64,000 nucleotides of DNA from Micromonospora sp. NBC_01740 (GCF_035920365.1 NZ_CP109150.1:1302001-1366000), one strand, 5' to 3'. Positions 43,783 through 51,937 are shown, numbered from the stretch's first letter. Notes: generated by a model from the letters alone, not told the origin. A program made the numbers and translations.

Positions 43783-44561
43783 TCGAGCGGGCCGCGGAGG
43801 TGGGGGCGGCCGGGTTCCTGCGGGTGCTGGCGGTCGACGACGAGCCGCCGGCGCTGGACGAGTTGGCGTACCACCTGCGGGCCGACCCCCGGGTGGCCCG
43901 GCTGCACACGGCGGGGGACGCGACGGAGGCGCTGCGGGTGCTCCGCGACGGCGACGTGGACGTGGTCTTCCTCGACATCCGGATGCCCGGGCTGGACGGC
44001 ATGGAGCTGGCCCGGGTGCTGCGCCGCTTCGCCCGGCCACCGGCGATCGTCTTCGTCACCGCGTACGACGACGGGGCGGTGGACGCGTTCGACCTGGGCG
44101 CCACCGACTACGTCCGCAAGCCCGTACGCGCCGAGCGGCTCGCCGAGTCGCTGCGCCGGGTGATCGGCGCGCGGGTGGTGCCGTCGCACCCGGCGGCGCT
44201 GGCCCGGGCGGAGGAGGACCCGACCATCCCCATCGAGCTGGCCGGTACGACGCGGATGCTGCCCCGCTCGGCGGTGCGCTGGGTGGAGGCGCAGGGCGAC
44301 TACGCCCGCCTGCACACCGCCGACGGCTCGCACCTGGTCCGGGTGTCGCTGGCGACCCTCGCGGAGCGCTGGGCGGACGCCGGGTTCGTCCGCATCCACC
44401 GGTCCTACCTGGTGCAGCTCAAGCTGATCGCGGAGCTGCGGCTGGTCAACTCCGGCTACGTCGTGGTGGTCGACTCGGCGGAGCTGCCGGTCAGCCGCCG
44501 GCACACCCGCGAGCTGAAGGACAAGCTGGTCCGCGCGGCGAAGCAGGACTGGAACCGCTGA
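43779..44561 (+). CDS. LytTR-family response regulator
   Basis: The protein has 260 residues from GTG 43779. The receiver has D20-D21, phosphoacceptor D66 (VVFLDIRMPG) and lysine in YVRKPVRA. The C-terminal LytTR DNA-binding domain shows IELAGTTRMLPRSAVRWVEAQGDYARLHT, FVRIHRSYLVQL and LPVSRRHTRELKDKL. LytTR regulators bind direct repeats of about nine bases. Downstream on the same strand are a DUF5701 gene and a DUF485/symporter pair, which are plausible targets by analogy with pyruvate and acetate uptake control. Confidence 0.94.
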   Translation: MIERAAEVGAAGFLRVLAVDDEPPALDELAYHLRADPRVARLHTAGDATEALRVLRDGDVDVVFLDIRMPGLDGMELARVLRRFARPPAIVFVTAYDDGAVDAFDLGATDYVRKPVRAERLAESLRRVIGARVVPSHPAALARAEEDPTIPIELAGTTRMLPRSAVRWVEAQGDYARLHTADGSHLVRVSLATLAERWADAGFVRIHRSYLVQLKLIAELRLVNSGYVVVVDSAELPVSRRHTRELKDKLVRAAKQDWNR

Positions 44562-44609
44562 CCCCGATCTTCATCGCGGGTCGGGAATAGGCGCGCTTCG
44601 GCGTACGCT

Positions 44610-44625
44610 GTACGGTACTCCGTAC
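44610..44625 (+). promoter_or_regulatory. Candidate repressor operator before the DUF5701 gene
   Basis: GTACGG-TACT-CCGTAC is a 6+4+6 palindrome about 18 bases before the start of the next gene and preceded by another GTACGC half-site. It has the size of a TetR- or MarR-type operator and probably overlaps the -10 region. No such regulator gene is adjacent. Confidence 0.35.
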
Positions 44626-44642
44626 GACAATTGGAGGCCGCC

Positions 44643-45308
44643 TTGTTCGACGCCGCGACCGAATTCGACCGCCAGCTCGACCGGCTGGTGGAGCTGGGCT
44701 ATCCGGCCCTGGCCGAGCTGACCGAGGACGCCTTCCGTGACCTGGTCGCGCCGCTGCGCGCGGCGGCCGTCGCCGGGGCGGCCGACCTGCCCGCCCCGAC
44801 CGAGGGGCGGGTGCCCTTCCTTCTGGTGGTCACCCGCGACCTGGTGCCGGTGGAGGAGCGCGTCGCGCTGACCACCCTCGCCGGCAAGCGGAAGCCGGGG
44901 ATCGTCGACCGGCACTACGCCGAGGGCGACCTGCCGAAGTTCGACCCGATCAAGGAGCTGGAGGTGCCGGCCGGGCCGGCGTACCTGCTCTTCGACGTCG
45001 ACCGGGGCGAGGAGACGCTGAATCTCGCGCCCGCCGTCGCCATGGAGGTGATCACCGGCCAGGACCGGCTGCCGCTCACCATCGACGAGGGGCTCGCCTT
45101 CGTCACCCTGTACCCGGAGGCGCTGGCGAAGAACAAGTGCTTCTCGCTGGTCGGCTCCCGCTGCGGCGACAAGCGGGTGCCGGCGCTCTGGATCAGCCAG
45201 GGCGCGCCGAAGCTCGGCTGGTGCTGGTACGGCAACCCGCACACCTGGCTCGGCTCCGCCTCCGCCCGCCCGGAGCGCGTCGGCCTGGAGCACGTCGACA
45301 CGAAGTGA
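44643..45308 (+). CDS. DUF5701 family protein
   Basis: The protein has 221 residues. TTG 44643 is chosen because GGAGG at 44633-44637 lies at five-base spacing. Helical N-terminus (FDAATEFDRQLDRLVELGYPAL), then VPFLLVVTRDLVPVEERVALT, a mixed domain ending with SLVGSRCGDKRVPALWISQGAPKLGWCWYGNPHTWLGSAS. The C-terminal WCWYGNPHTWLGSASA is highly characteristic of DUF5701, an actinobacterial family of unknown function. Two cysteines (SRCGDK, WCWYG) might bind metal. It lies between the LytTR regulator and the acetate-type symporter. Confidence 0.8.
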   Translation: MFDAATEFDRQLDRLVELGYPALAELTEDAFRDLVAPLRAAAVAGAADLPAPTEGRVPFLLVVTRDLVPVEERVALTTLAGKRKPGIVDRHYAEGDLPKFDPIKELEVPAGPAYLLFDVDRGEETLNLAPAVAMEVITGQDRLPLTIDEGLAFVTLYPEALAKNKCFSLVGSRCGDKRVPALWISQGAPKLGWCWYGNPHTWLGSASARPERVGLEHVDTK

Positions 45309-45362
45309 GTGCCGCGCGGTGGGGTGACCGACCACCGGCTGCCCCGCCGCGCCCGCCACGAG

Positions 45363-45402
45363 TTATCCACAGGCGTGACCCGTTCTCCACAGGTTGTCCA
45401 CA
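45363..45402 (+). promoter_or_regulatory. Cluster of three DnaA-box-like nonamers
   Basis: TTATCCACA (45363-45371), TTCTCCACA (45383-45391) and TTGTCCACA (45394-45402) lie in the same orientation. TTGTCCACA and TTATCCACA are exact matches to actinobacterial and E. coli DnaA boxes. A weaker inverted TGTGGACGG follows at about 45409. It sits upstream of the symporter operon promoter. Confidence 0.6.
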
Positions 45403-45462
45403 GCCCGGTGTGGACGGCTTCGCCCGAGCCGGCCCGGGCGGGCGTGACGCCGACGACTGCCC

Positions 45463-45491
45463 TTGACATTCGCGGCGATCGGGCGAGACTG
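45463..45491 (+). promoter_or_regulatory. Candidate promoter for the DUF485/symporter operon
   Basis: TTGACA (45463-45468) is followed by a 17-base spacer and AGACTG. Transcription would begin close to GTG 45497, suggesting a leaderless mRNA. The -10 match is weak. Confidence 0.35.
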
Positions 45492-45496
45492 CCGGG

Positions 45497-45985
45497 GTGG
45501 CCGCTGCCGACGATCCCGTCCCCGCGCCCCGGCAGGGCGGGTCTGGGACGCCCGAGCACGCGAGCCGGACGCCCGGGCACGCGGGCCGGCCCGGGGTGCC
45601 GGGGCGGCCCACGCCACCCCAGCCCCGGACCCGGATCGTGCTGGCCGAGGTGTCCCGCCGCGAGGACCGGGCGGAACGCACCCGCGCCGAGCTGGCCCAG
45701 CAGACCCGGGTCGGCGACGCGCTCGTACGGGGGCTGGTCCGGGCCCAGTTCGCGCTGGCCCTGCGGCTCTCCCTGGTGGTGGCGATCGGGCTCGGCGGGC
45801 TGCCGTGGCTCTTCGCCGTCGCGCCCGCCGTCGGCCGGGTCACCGTGCTCGGCGTCAACCTGCCCTGGCTGCTGCTCGGGGTGGCGTCGTTCCCGTTCCT
45901 GATCGCCGTCGGCTGGGCGTACGTGCGGTTGGCCGAGCGCAACGAGCAGGACTTCACCGACCTGGTCCAGCGGCCGGAGCGCTGA
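45497..45985 (+). CDS. DUF485-like small membrane subunit of a symporter
   Basis: The protein has 162 residues from GTG 45497. About 45 Gly/Pro-rich residues precede a charged helix (VLAEVSRREDRAERTRAELAQQ) and two membrane helices (LRLSLVVAIGLGGLPWLFAV and LPWLLLGVASFPFLIAVGWAYV), ending with RLAERNEQDFTDLV. This is the layout of the YjcH/DUF485 subunit that accompanies solute:sodium symporters. The symporter gene starts two bases after its stop. Confidence 0.8.
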   Translation: MAAADDPVPAPRQGGSGTPEHASRTPGHAGRPGVPGRPTPPQPRTRIVLAEVSRREDRAERTRAELAQQTRVGDALVRGLVRAQFALALRLSLVVAIGLGGLPWLFAVAPAVGRVTVLGVNLPWLLLGVASFPFLIAVGWAYVRLAERNEQDFTDLVQRPER

Positions 45986-45986
45986 G

Positions 45987-47627
45987 GTGGGCAACGGCTT
46001 CGTCGTACCGGCGATCGTGGCGGTCACCCTGGTCACCGTCGGCATCGGCTTCTACGGGCTGCGGCTGGCGCGGACCACCTCCGACTTCCTGGTCGCCTCG
46101 CGGGCGATCAGCCCCACCTGGAACGCCGCCGCCATCGGCGGGGAGTACCTGTCGGCGGCGAGCTTCCTCGGGGTCGCCGGGCTGATCCTCAAGTACGGCG
46201 TCGACGTGCTCTGGTATCCCGTCGGCTTCGCCGCCGGCTACCTCGCCCTGCTGCTCTTCGTGGCCGCGCCGCTGCGCCGCTCCGGTGCGTTCACCCTGCC
46301 GGACTTCTGCGAGCTGCGGCTCGGGTCGCGTCGGCTGCGCACCCTCGCCACCGTCTTCGTGATCTTCATCGGCTGGCTCTACCTGGTGCCGCAGCTCCAG
46401 GGGGCGGGGCTGACGCTGGCCACGGTGACCGGCTCGCCGTACCCGTTGGGGGCCCTGCTGGTGGCCGTGGTGGTCACCGCGAACGTCGCGCTCGGCGGCA
46501 TGCGCGCGATCACCTTCGTGCAGGCCTTCCAGTACTGGCTGAAGCTGACCGCGCTGGCCGTACCGGCGATCTTCCTGGCGTTGCAGTGGCAGGCCGACGC
46601 CCGCCCGGCGGTGACCCCGCCCGACGGGCCGACGTTCCGGACCGCCACCACCGTCGTGGTCGAGCACCGCGCGACCCTCACCCACCCCGACGGCCGGATC
46701 CAGGAGGTACGCCCCGGCGACGAGCTCTCCTTCGCCGCCGGCGACCCGGTGCCGGAGGTGTCCGGGGTCGCCACCGACGCCGCCGACTGGCTGCTGCCCA
46801 GCGCCGCCGGGGACGACGACCGAGGGCTGTTCGCCACGTACTCGCTGATCCTGGCCACGTTCCTCGGCACGATGGGCCTGCCGCACGTGCTGGTCCGCTT
46901 CTACACCAACCCCGACGGCGCCGCCGCCCGCCGCACCACGCTGGTGGTGCTCGCCCTGGTCGGGGCGTTCTACCTGCTGCCCACCATCTACGGGGTGCTC
47001 GGCCGGATCTACACCCCGCAACTGCTGCTCAGCGGGCAGACCGACGCGGTGGTGGTGCTGCTGCCCGGCGCGGCGCTCGGCGACGGCACCGCCGGCCGGC
47101 TGCTCGCCGCGCTGGTCGCGGCCGGCGCGTTCGCGGCCTTCCTCTCCACCTCGTCGGGGCTGCTCACCAGCGTCGCCGGGGTGATCTCCACGGACGTGCT
47201 GGGGCGCGGCTCGGTACGCGGCTTCCGGCTCGCCACGGTGATCGCCGGGGCCGTGCCGACGGTGCTCGCGCTCAACCTCGCCGGGCTGGACGTGTCCCAG
47301 GTCGTCGGGCTGGCCTTCGCGGTCGCCGCGTCCAGCTTCTGCCCCCTGCTGGTGCTCGGCATCTGGTGGCGCGGGCTGACCGACCTCGGCGCCGCCGCCG
47401 GGATCCTGGTCGGCGGCGGCGCGGCGGTCGGGGCGGTGCTGGTCACGGTGCTCGGCCCGCCGCTGTCCGGCTGGCCGGCCACGCTCACCGCCCAGCCGGC
47501 CGCCTGGACGGTGCCGCTCGCCTTCACCGTGATGGTGGCGGTCTCGATGGCGACCCGCCGCCGGGCGCCGGCTGACATCGGCGCCACCATGCTCCGCCTG
47601 CACGCCCCGGAGGCGCTACGGCTGTAA
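45987..47627 (+). CDS. Sodium:solute symporter (acetate/carboxylate type) with extracytoplasmic insert
   Basis: The protein has 546 residues from GTG 45987. Twelve to thirteen membrane segments of the SSS family, with ISPTWNAAAIGGEYLSAASFLGVAGL and GTMGLPHVLVRFYTNP matching cation/acetate symporters. Between two helices there is an 80-residue hydrophilic insert (VTPPDGPTFRTATTVVVEHR to DAADWLLPSAAGDDD) that is much shorter in the second symporter at 52497-54170. It probably takes up short carboxylates. It is partnered by the small DUF485-like protein just upstream. Confidence 0.9.
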   Translation: MGNGFVVPAIVAVTLVTVGIGFYGLRLARTTSDFLVASRAISPTWNAAAIGGEYLSAASFLGVAGLILKYGVDVLWYPVGFAAGYLALLLFVAAPLRRSGAFTLPDFCELRLGSRRLRTLATVFVIFIGWLYLVPQLQGAGLTLATVTGSPYPLGALLVAVVVTANVALGGMRAITFVQAFQYWLKLTALAVPAIFLALQWQADARPAVTPPDGPTFRTATTVVVEHRATLTHPDGRIQEVRPGDELSFAAGDPVPEVSGVATDAADWLLPSAAGDDDRGLFATYSLILATFLGTMGLPHVLVRFYTNPDGAAARRTTLVVLALVGAFYLLPTIYGVLGRIYTPQLLLSGQTDAVVVLLPGAALGDGTAGRLLAALVAAGAFAAFLSTSSGLLTSVAGVISTDVLGRGSVRGFRLATVIAGAVPTVLALNLAGLDVSQVVGLAFAVAASSFCPLLVLGIWWRGLTDLGAAAGILVGGGAAVGAVLVTVLGPPLSGWPATLTAQPAAWTVPLAFTVMVAVSMATRRRAPADIGATMLRLHAPEALRL

Positions 47628-47672
47628 GGAAGGGCCCCTGTCAACGCCTGCGGTAGCGGGAGGGGCCCTTCC
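47628..47672 (+). terminator. Hairpin terminator of the GGAAGGGCCCC type
   Basis: GGAAGGGCCCCT (47628-47639) pairs with AGGGGCCCTTCC (47661-47672); the 21-base loop includes GCCTGCGGTAGC. The first arm begins immediately after the symporter stop (TAA 47625-47627). Such elements recur in intergenic regions of Micromonosporaceae. Confidence 0.7.
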
Positions 47673-47782
47673 TGACAGGCGGGCCGGACGTTCCAGCGGC
47701 GCCGACGGGTACGACTCGGGGATGACCGGGGATCATCCTGCGGCCGGAGCAGCCGCTGGTCGCGGCCGGATACGGTCGACAC

Positions 47783-48547
47783 ATGACTGCTGAGCACCCG
47801 GCGCTCTCCCTGCGTGGCCTGGCGAAACACTTCGACGGCAAGGTCGCCGTCGCCGGTGTCGACCTCGACGTGCCGGCCGGCTCCTTCTACGGACTGCTCG
47901 GCCCGAACGGCGCGGGGAAGACCACCACCCTGTCGATGGCGGTCGGGCTGCTCCGACCGGACGCCGGCGACGCCCGGGTGCTCGGTCACGACGTCTGGGC
48001 CGACCCGGTGCAGGCGAAGCAGCTGCTCGGCGTGATGCCCGACGGCGTACGGCTCTTCGACCGGCTCAGCGGCGCGGAGCTGCTCGCGTACCACGGCCTG
48101 CTGCGGGGGATGGACCCGGCGGTGGTCGACCAGCGGGCGGCGGAGCTGCTGGACGTGCTCGCGCTCGGCGACGCCGGCCGGACCCTGGTGGTCGACTACT
48201 CGGCGGGCATGAAGAAGAAGATCGGGCTGGCCTGTGCGTTGCTGCACGGGCCCCGGCTGCTGGTGCTGGACGAGCCCTTCGAGGCGGTCGACCCGGTGTC
48301 GGCCGCGCTGATCCGGGACATCCTGCACCGCTACGTGACCGGGGGCGGCACCGTCGTCTTCTCCAGCCACGTGATGGAGGTCGTCGAGCGGCTCTGCTCG
48401 CACGTGGCGATCCTGGCGGCGGGCACCATCAAGCGGGTCGGTCCCATCGACGAGGTGCGCGGCGGCCGCTCGCTGGAGCAGGTCTTCGTCGAGGTGGTCG
48501 GCGGCCGTACGGCGACCGGCGAGGAGTTGGCGTGGCTGTCGCGGTGA
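47783..48547 (+). CDS. ABC transporter ATP-binding protein
   Basis: The protein has 254 residues from ATG 47783. Walker A GLLGPNGAGKTTTLSMAVG, signature VVDYSAGMKKKIGLACALL (Ser-Ala-Gly in place of the usual Ser-Gly-Gly), Walker B RLLVLDEPFEAVDPVS and the switch histidine in VVFSSHVMEVVERL. It belongs to the DrrA/CcmA-type exporter group. The gene overlaps the permease gene by 16 bases, so they form one transporter. Substrate is unknown. Confidence 0.94.
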   Translation: MTAEHPALSLRGLAKHFDGKVAVAGVDLDVPAGSFYGLLGPNGAGKTTTLSMAVGLLRPDAGDARVLGHDVWADPVQAKQLLGVMPDGVRLFDRLSGAELLAYHGLLRGMDPAVVDQRAAELLDVLALGDAGRTLVVDYSAGMKKKIGLACALLHGPRLLVLDEPFEAVDPVSAALIRDILHRYVTGGGTVVFSSHVMEVVERLCSHVAILAAGTIKRVGPIDEVRGGRSLEQVFVEVVGGRTATGEELAWLSR

Positions 48548-50232
48548 CCGAACCGACCGTCTCCGCCCAGCCCGTCCGGAAGGTCTCCGCCCGGCACTTC
48601 GTCCGGCTCAAGCTGCGGGTGATGGGCAACAACTTCCGGGGTCAGGGCTGGCGGGTCGCCCTCTTCGTGGGCGGCGCGGTGGCCGGGCTCTGGTTCGCCG
48701 GCACCGGCTTCTTCCTCTTCGCCGCGCCCGGCCTGGCCGACGAGAGCCGCTGGGCGCTGATGGTGGCCGCCTTCGGCGGTGGCCTGACGGTGCTCGGCTG
48801 GCTGCTGTTGCCGCTGGTCTTCTTCGGGGTGGACGAGACGCTGGACCCGGCGAGGTTCGCGCTGCTGCCGCTGCCCCGCCGCACGCTCGTCACCGGGCTC
48901 TTCGCCGCCGCCTTCGTCAGCGTCCCCACGATCTCGGTGCTGCTGGCCCTGTGCGGGCTGGTGGTCACCGCCGGAGCGCTGGGCGGCTGGTCGGCCGCCG
49001 CGGTCGCCCTCGTCGGGGTGGTCGGCGGGCTGCTGCTCTGCGTCGCCGCGGCTCGCGCGGTGACCAGCGCCTTCGCCACCGCGCTGCGGTCCCGCCGGGT
49101 CCGCGACCTCGCCGCCGTGCTGCTCGCCGTACTCGCCGCGCTGCTCGGGCCGTTGCAGCTCCTGGGCATCGCCGCCCTCTCCGACGCCGACTGGGACCGC
49201 CTCCAGGGGGTGGCAGAGGTGGTCGCCTGGACCCCGTTCGGCGCTCCCTGGACGGCCGGCATCGACGTGGCCGAGGGCCGCCCCTGGGCCGCGCCGGTGA
49301 AGCTGCTGATCACGGCGGCGACGATCGTCGCGCTGCTGGCCTGGTGGTCCCGCTCGCTCGAGTCCGCGATGGTGGGCACGGCCAGTGCCGGGCCGGCCCG
49401 CCCCCAGCGCGGCGCGACCGGTGGAGCGGTCGCCCAGCTCTTCCCGAGGGCCGTCGGCTGGGCCCGGCGGGACCGGTTCGGCGCTCTCGTCGCCCGGGAG
49501 GCCCGCTACTGGTGGCGGGACGCCCGACGCCGGGCCAACCTGATCACCGTCGCGGTCGTCGGTCTCTTCGTGCCGGTCATGGTCAACCTGGGCGGCTCGG
49601 GCTTCACGATCGACGGCGCGGAGGGGTTCACGGCCAGCTCCGACCCGTCCCCGGTGCTGTCCAGCCTGTCGATGCTCTTCGTCGGGCTGCTCGCCGCCGT
49701 CACCCTGGCCAACCAGTTCGGCTTCGACGGCAGCGCGTACGCGGCGAACGTGGTCGCGGGCGTCTCCGGCCAGCAGGAGCTGCGCGCCCGGATGGCCGCG
49801 TTCTCGCTCTATGTCCTGCCGATGCTGGCGGTGATCTCCGTGGTCGTCGCGGTGGTCATCGGCGAGCCCGGCTGGATCGGGCTGATGGCGGGCACCCTGT
49901 TCGCCACGTACGGCGCGGGGCTGGCGGTGAACTGCTTCGTCTCGGTGCTCGGGGCGTACTCGCTGCCGGAGACGAGCAACCCGTTCGCGCTGAACACCGG
50001 TGCCGGGATCGCGAAGAGCTTCCTCACCCTGCTGGCGATGCTCGCCACCGCGGTGGCGGCGGTGCCGATGGTGGTGGCCGCCGGGCTGCTCGGCGACGTC
50101 TGGCTCTGGCTGGCCCTGCCGCTCGGGGCCGCGTACGGCCTGGGGGCGGCGCTGCTCGGCGCGTACCTGGCCGGCGACGTGCTGGACCGCCGGATGCCGG
50201 AACTGCTCGCCACGGTCACCCCGCGCCGCTGA
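48532..50232 (+). CDS. ABC transporter permease
   Basis: The protein has 566 residues from GTG 48532, with about twelve membrane helices in two halves. The first helices WRVALFVGGAVAGLWFAGTGFFLF and the pattern GFDGSAYAANVVAGVSGQQELRARMAA resemble ABC-2-type permeases of actinobacterial exporters that work with a single ATPase. The order and overlap with the ATPase gene support a two-component exporter, but the cargo cannot be guessed. It is followed 23 bases later by a small SRPBCC protein. Confidence 0.88.
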   Translation: MAVAVTEPTVSAQPVRKVSARHFVRLKLRVMGNNFRGQGWRVALFVGGAVAGLWFAGTGFFLFAAPGLADESRWALMVAAFGGGLTVLGWLLLPLVFFGVDETLDPARFALLPLPRRTLVTGLFAAAFVSVPTISVLLALCGLVVTAGALGGWSAAAVALVGVVGGLLLCVAAARAVTSAFATALRSRRVRDLAAVLLAVLAALLGPLQLLGIAALSDADWDRLQGVAEVVAWTPFGAPWTAGIDVAEGRPWAAPVKLLITAATIVALLAWWSRSLESAMVGTASAGPARPQRGATGGAVAQLFPRAVGWARRDRFGALVAREARYWWRDARRRANLITVAVVGLFVPVMVNLGGSGFTIDGAEGFTASSDPSPVLSSLSMLFVGLLAAVTLANQFGFDGSAYAANVVAGVSGQQELRARMAAFSLYVLPMLAVISVVVAVVIGEPGWIGLMAGTLFATYGAGLAVNCFVSVLGAYSLPETSNPFALNTGAGIAKSFLTLLAMLATAVAAVPMVVAAGLLGDVWLWLALPLGAAYGLGAALLGAYLAGDVLDRRMPELLATVTPRR

Positions 50233-50255
50233 CGATCGAACAGGACAATGGCCTG

Positions 50256-50750
50256 ATGCCCGTCGTCGAAGCGGTGATCACCGTGCCGGTCCCACCCGAA
50301 CTGGCCTTCGCGGTCTCCCAGACCACGGCGCCCGTGCGCTACCGGTGGGACCCGTTCGTGCGGGAGCAGCACTTCACCGACGGGGCGACCCGGCCCGGCA
50401 AGGGCGTGCGGACCTTCACCAGGTCCCGGCACGGCCTGGCGATGGTCAGCGAGTACGTCTCCTGGGCCCCACCGAGCCACGTCGGGATGAAGATGGTGCG
50501 CGGGCCGTGGTTCTTCGAGATGTTCGCCGGCGGCTGGCGGTTCGCGCCGGCCCCGGAGCCCGGCCACGCCATCGCCACCTGGCGGTACAGCTTCCGCTGC
50601 CGGCCCGCGTTCCTCCGCCCGGTCGCGGACCGGATCGGCTCCTGGCTGCTCGGCCGCGACATCCGCCGCCGGATCGCCGGGTACGCCGCCGGCTGCACCG
50701 ACCCGGAGGTGCTGGCCGCCGCCCGCCGGTCACTGACCGCCGACGACTGA
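50256..50750 (+). CDS. SRPBCC / polyketide-cyclase-like hotdog-helix-grip protein
   Basis: The protein has 164 residues from ATG 50256. The START/SRPBCC helix-grip pattern is visible: EAVITVPVPPELAFAVSQTTAPVRYRWDPFV, then alternating strands (HVGMKMVRGPWFFEMFAGGWRFAPAP, IATWRYSFRCRPAFLRPVADRIGSWLL) and a long C-terminal helix. Such proteins bind hydrophobic ligands or membranes. Function is unknown, and cotranscription with the ABC exporter is possible. Confidence 0.75.
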   Translation: MPVVEAVITVPVPPELAFAVSQTTAPVRYRWDPFVREQHFTDGATRPGKGVRTFTRSRHGLAMVSEYVSWAPPSHVGMKMVRGPWFFEMFAGGWRFAPAPEPGHAIATWRYSFRCRPAFLRPVADRIGSWLLGRDIRRRIAGYAAGCTDPEVLAAARRSLTADD

Positions 50751-50771
50751 CCCCCAGCGGTACGCGCACCT

Positions 50772-50831
50772 CGTCGAGTTCTTGGCAGGGAACGGCCCCT
50801 GGAGGGGCGCAGAACGTCCAAGATCTCGACG
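50772..50831. repeat. Dispersed palindromic element, copy C (diverged)
   Basis: CGTCGAGTTCTTGG and CCAAGATCTCGACG form the ends, centred on GGCCCCTGGAGGGGC. The inner part AACGGCCCCTGGAGGGG matches copy A's inverted centre. It is about 60 bases long, in the gap between the SRPBCC gene and the PrcB-like gene. Confidence 0.65.
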
Positions 50832-50866
50832 GCTGCACCGAGGGTCGGTGCCGGTAGGGTCAGCGG

Positions 50867-51274
50867 GTGAGCCGCGCGAACTTCCGCACCCTGTACCACG
50901 GGCAGGCATCCGGTGCCGGCTCGAGTTACGGCCTGTTTCTGATCCGCCGATCAGGGTCGTGGGCGCAGCACTGGGCATCGGTCAATCGGGGAGTGCAGCC
51001 TGTCCCGCCACCGCCGCTGGTGGACCTCGCACGTGAGACGGTCATCATGCTCTCGGTGGGGACCCGCCCCGTGCTGGGCTACGACGTCACGATCGAGGAC
51101 GTGACGGTACGGGGGACGACCCTGGTGGTGACCGGCGTCGAGAGGCGCCCCGTGGGCGTCGCGACACTGGACATGGTCTGTTCACCGGTGCACATAGTGG
51201 CGGCGCGATTCGGCCCCGAGGCCTTCGAGGACATGCTGCTGAACCTGCACATCAAGCCCGCTGAGATCATGTGA
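50867..51274 (+). CDS. PrcB_C-domain-like protein
   Basis: The protein has 135 residues from GTG 50867. It is beta-rich: VIMLSVGTRPVLGYDVTIEDVTVRGTTLVVTGVERRP followed by CSPVHIVAARFG, which matches the PrcB C-terminal domain (GxRPTGGY ... V-x-P-Y-H-x-V) seen in proteins linked to protease complexes and in lipoproteins. There is no obvious signal peptide (start MSRANFRTLYHGQ), unlike most secreted family members. Its role is unknown. Confidence 0.65.
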   Translation: MSRANFRTLYHGQASGAGSSYGLFLIRRSGSWAQHWASVNRGVQPVPPPPLVDLARETVIMLSVGTRPVLGYDVTIEDVTVRGTTLVVTGVERRPVGVATLDMVCSPVHIVAARFGPEAFEDMLLNLHIKPAEIM

Positions 51275-51406
51275 TCTGGTGACGTGGGGCCGCGAGGGCG
51301 GGCACTCACCGCACCGCATCACCGACGCGCCGGCAACAGCGGCGGCGCGCCGTCTGTCGACGCCAGGGGCCGCATCCGGGCCCGTCGGGGCGGGGCAGGC
51401 CGCACA

Positions 51407-51937
51407 ATGTTTCACGTGAATCATGAGCCGGGCGCCGAGATCCACCACATCGACCCGTTCGCCGTGCCCGCCGACCAACGCTCGCCCGTACGCCGGCTGC
51501 GCGGTCGGCTGGCGTCGCCGGTGACGCTCTGGACGGCGCCGGAGCCGGCGGGCCTGACGGTCTCCTCGACGCTGGTCGCGGAGGGTGAGCCGGACCGGCT
51601 GCTCGGCCTGGTCGACCCGGAGTCCGACCTGTGGGCGGCGGTCGAGTCCGCCGGCCGCTTCGCGGTGGCGCCGCTCGGCCCGGCGCACCGGCAGCTCGCC
51701 GACCGGTTCGCGGGCCTCTTCCCGTCCCCCGGCGGCCTGTTCGCCACCGGCGTGTGGACCGACACCCCCTACGGCCCGGTGCCGGCCGACGCGGGCGGCT
51801 GGGCGGGGTGCCGGCTCGACTCCGCCCGCGAGTACGGCTGGGGCCTGCTGGTGGAGGCCACCATCGAGGCCGTCGAGCTGACCGGGGAGACGGACCCGCT
51901 GCTGCACTACCGGGGCCGCTACCGCGAGCTGACCTGA
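51407..51937 (+). CDS. Flavin reductase-like FMN-binding protein
   Basis: The protein has 176 residues. ATG 51407 is the start that gives MFHVNHEPG. Split-barrel pattern: SPVTLWTAPEPAGLTVSSTLVAEG, LLGLVDPESDLWAAVESAGRFAVAPLG, HRQLADRFAGLFPSPGGLF, as in flavin reductases and FMN-binding proteins. It probably reduces or binds flavin. Its first codons are also a parS-like sequence, like the MFHVKH starts commonly reported near ParB sites, so the N-terminus may be constrained by DNA function. Confidence 0.8.
   Translation: MFHVNHEPGAEIHHIDPFAVPADQRSPVRRLRGRLASPVTLWTAPEPAGLTVSSTLVAEGEPDRLLGLVDPESDLWAAVESAGRFAVAPLGPAHRQLADRFAGLFPSPGGLFATGVWTDTPYGPVPADAGGWAGCRLDSAREYGWGLLVEATIEAVELTGETDPLLHYRGRYRELT
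51408..51423. promoter_or_regulatory. parS-like ParB binding site
   Basis: TGTTTCACGTGAATCA differs from the canonical 16-base parS palindrome (TGTTTCACGTGAAACA) at one position. It spans the first codons of the flavin reductase gene. In actinobacteria such sites cluster around the chromosomal origin. Only one was seen in this window. Confidence 0.6.

Noticed and set aside
45363..45402. Chromosomal origin of replication
   Set aside because: Only three or four boxes, no A/T-rich unwinding element and no dnaA, dnaN or gyrase genes nearby.
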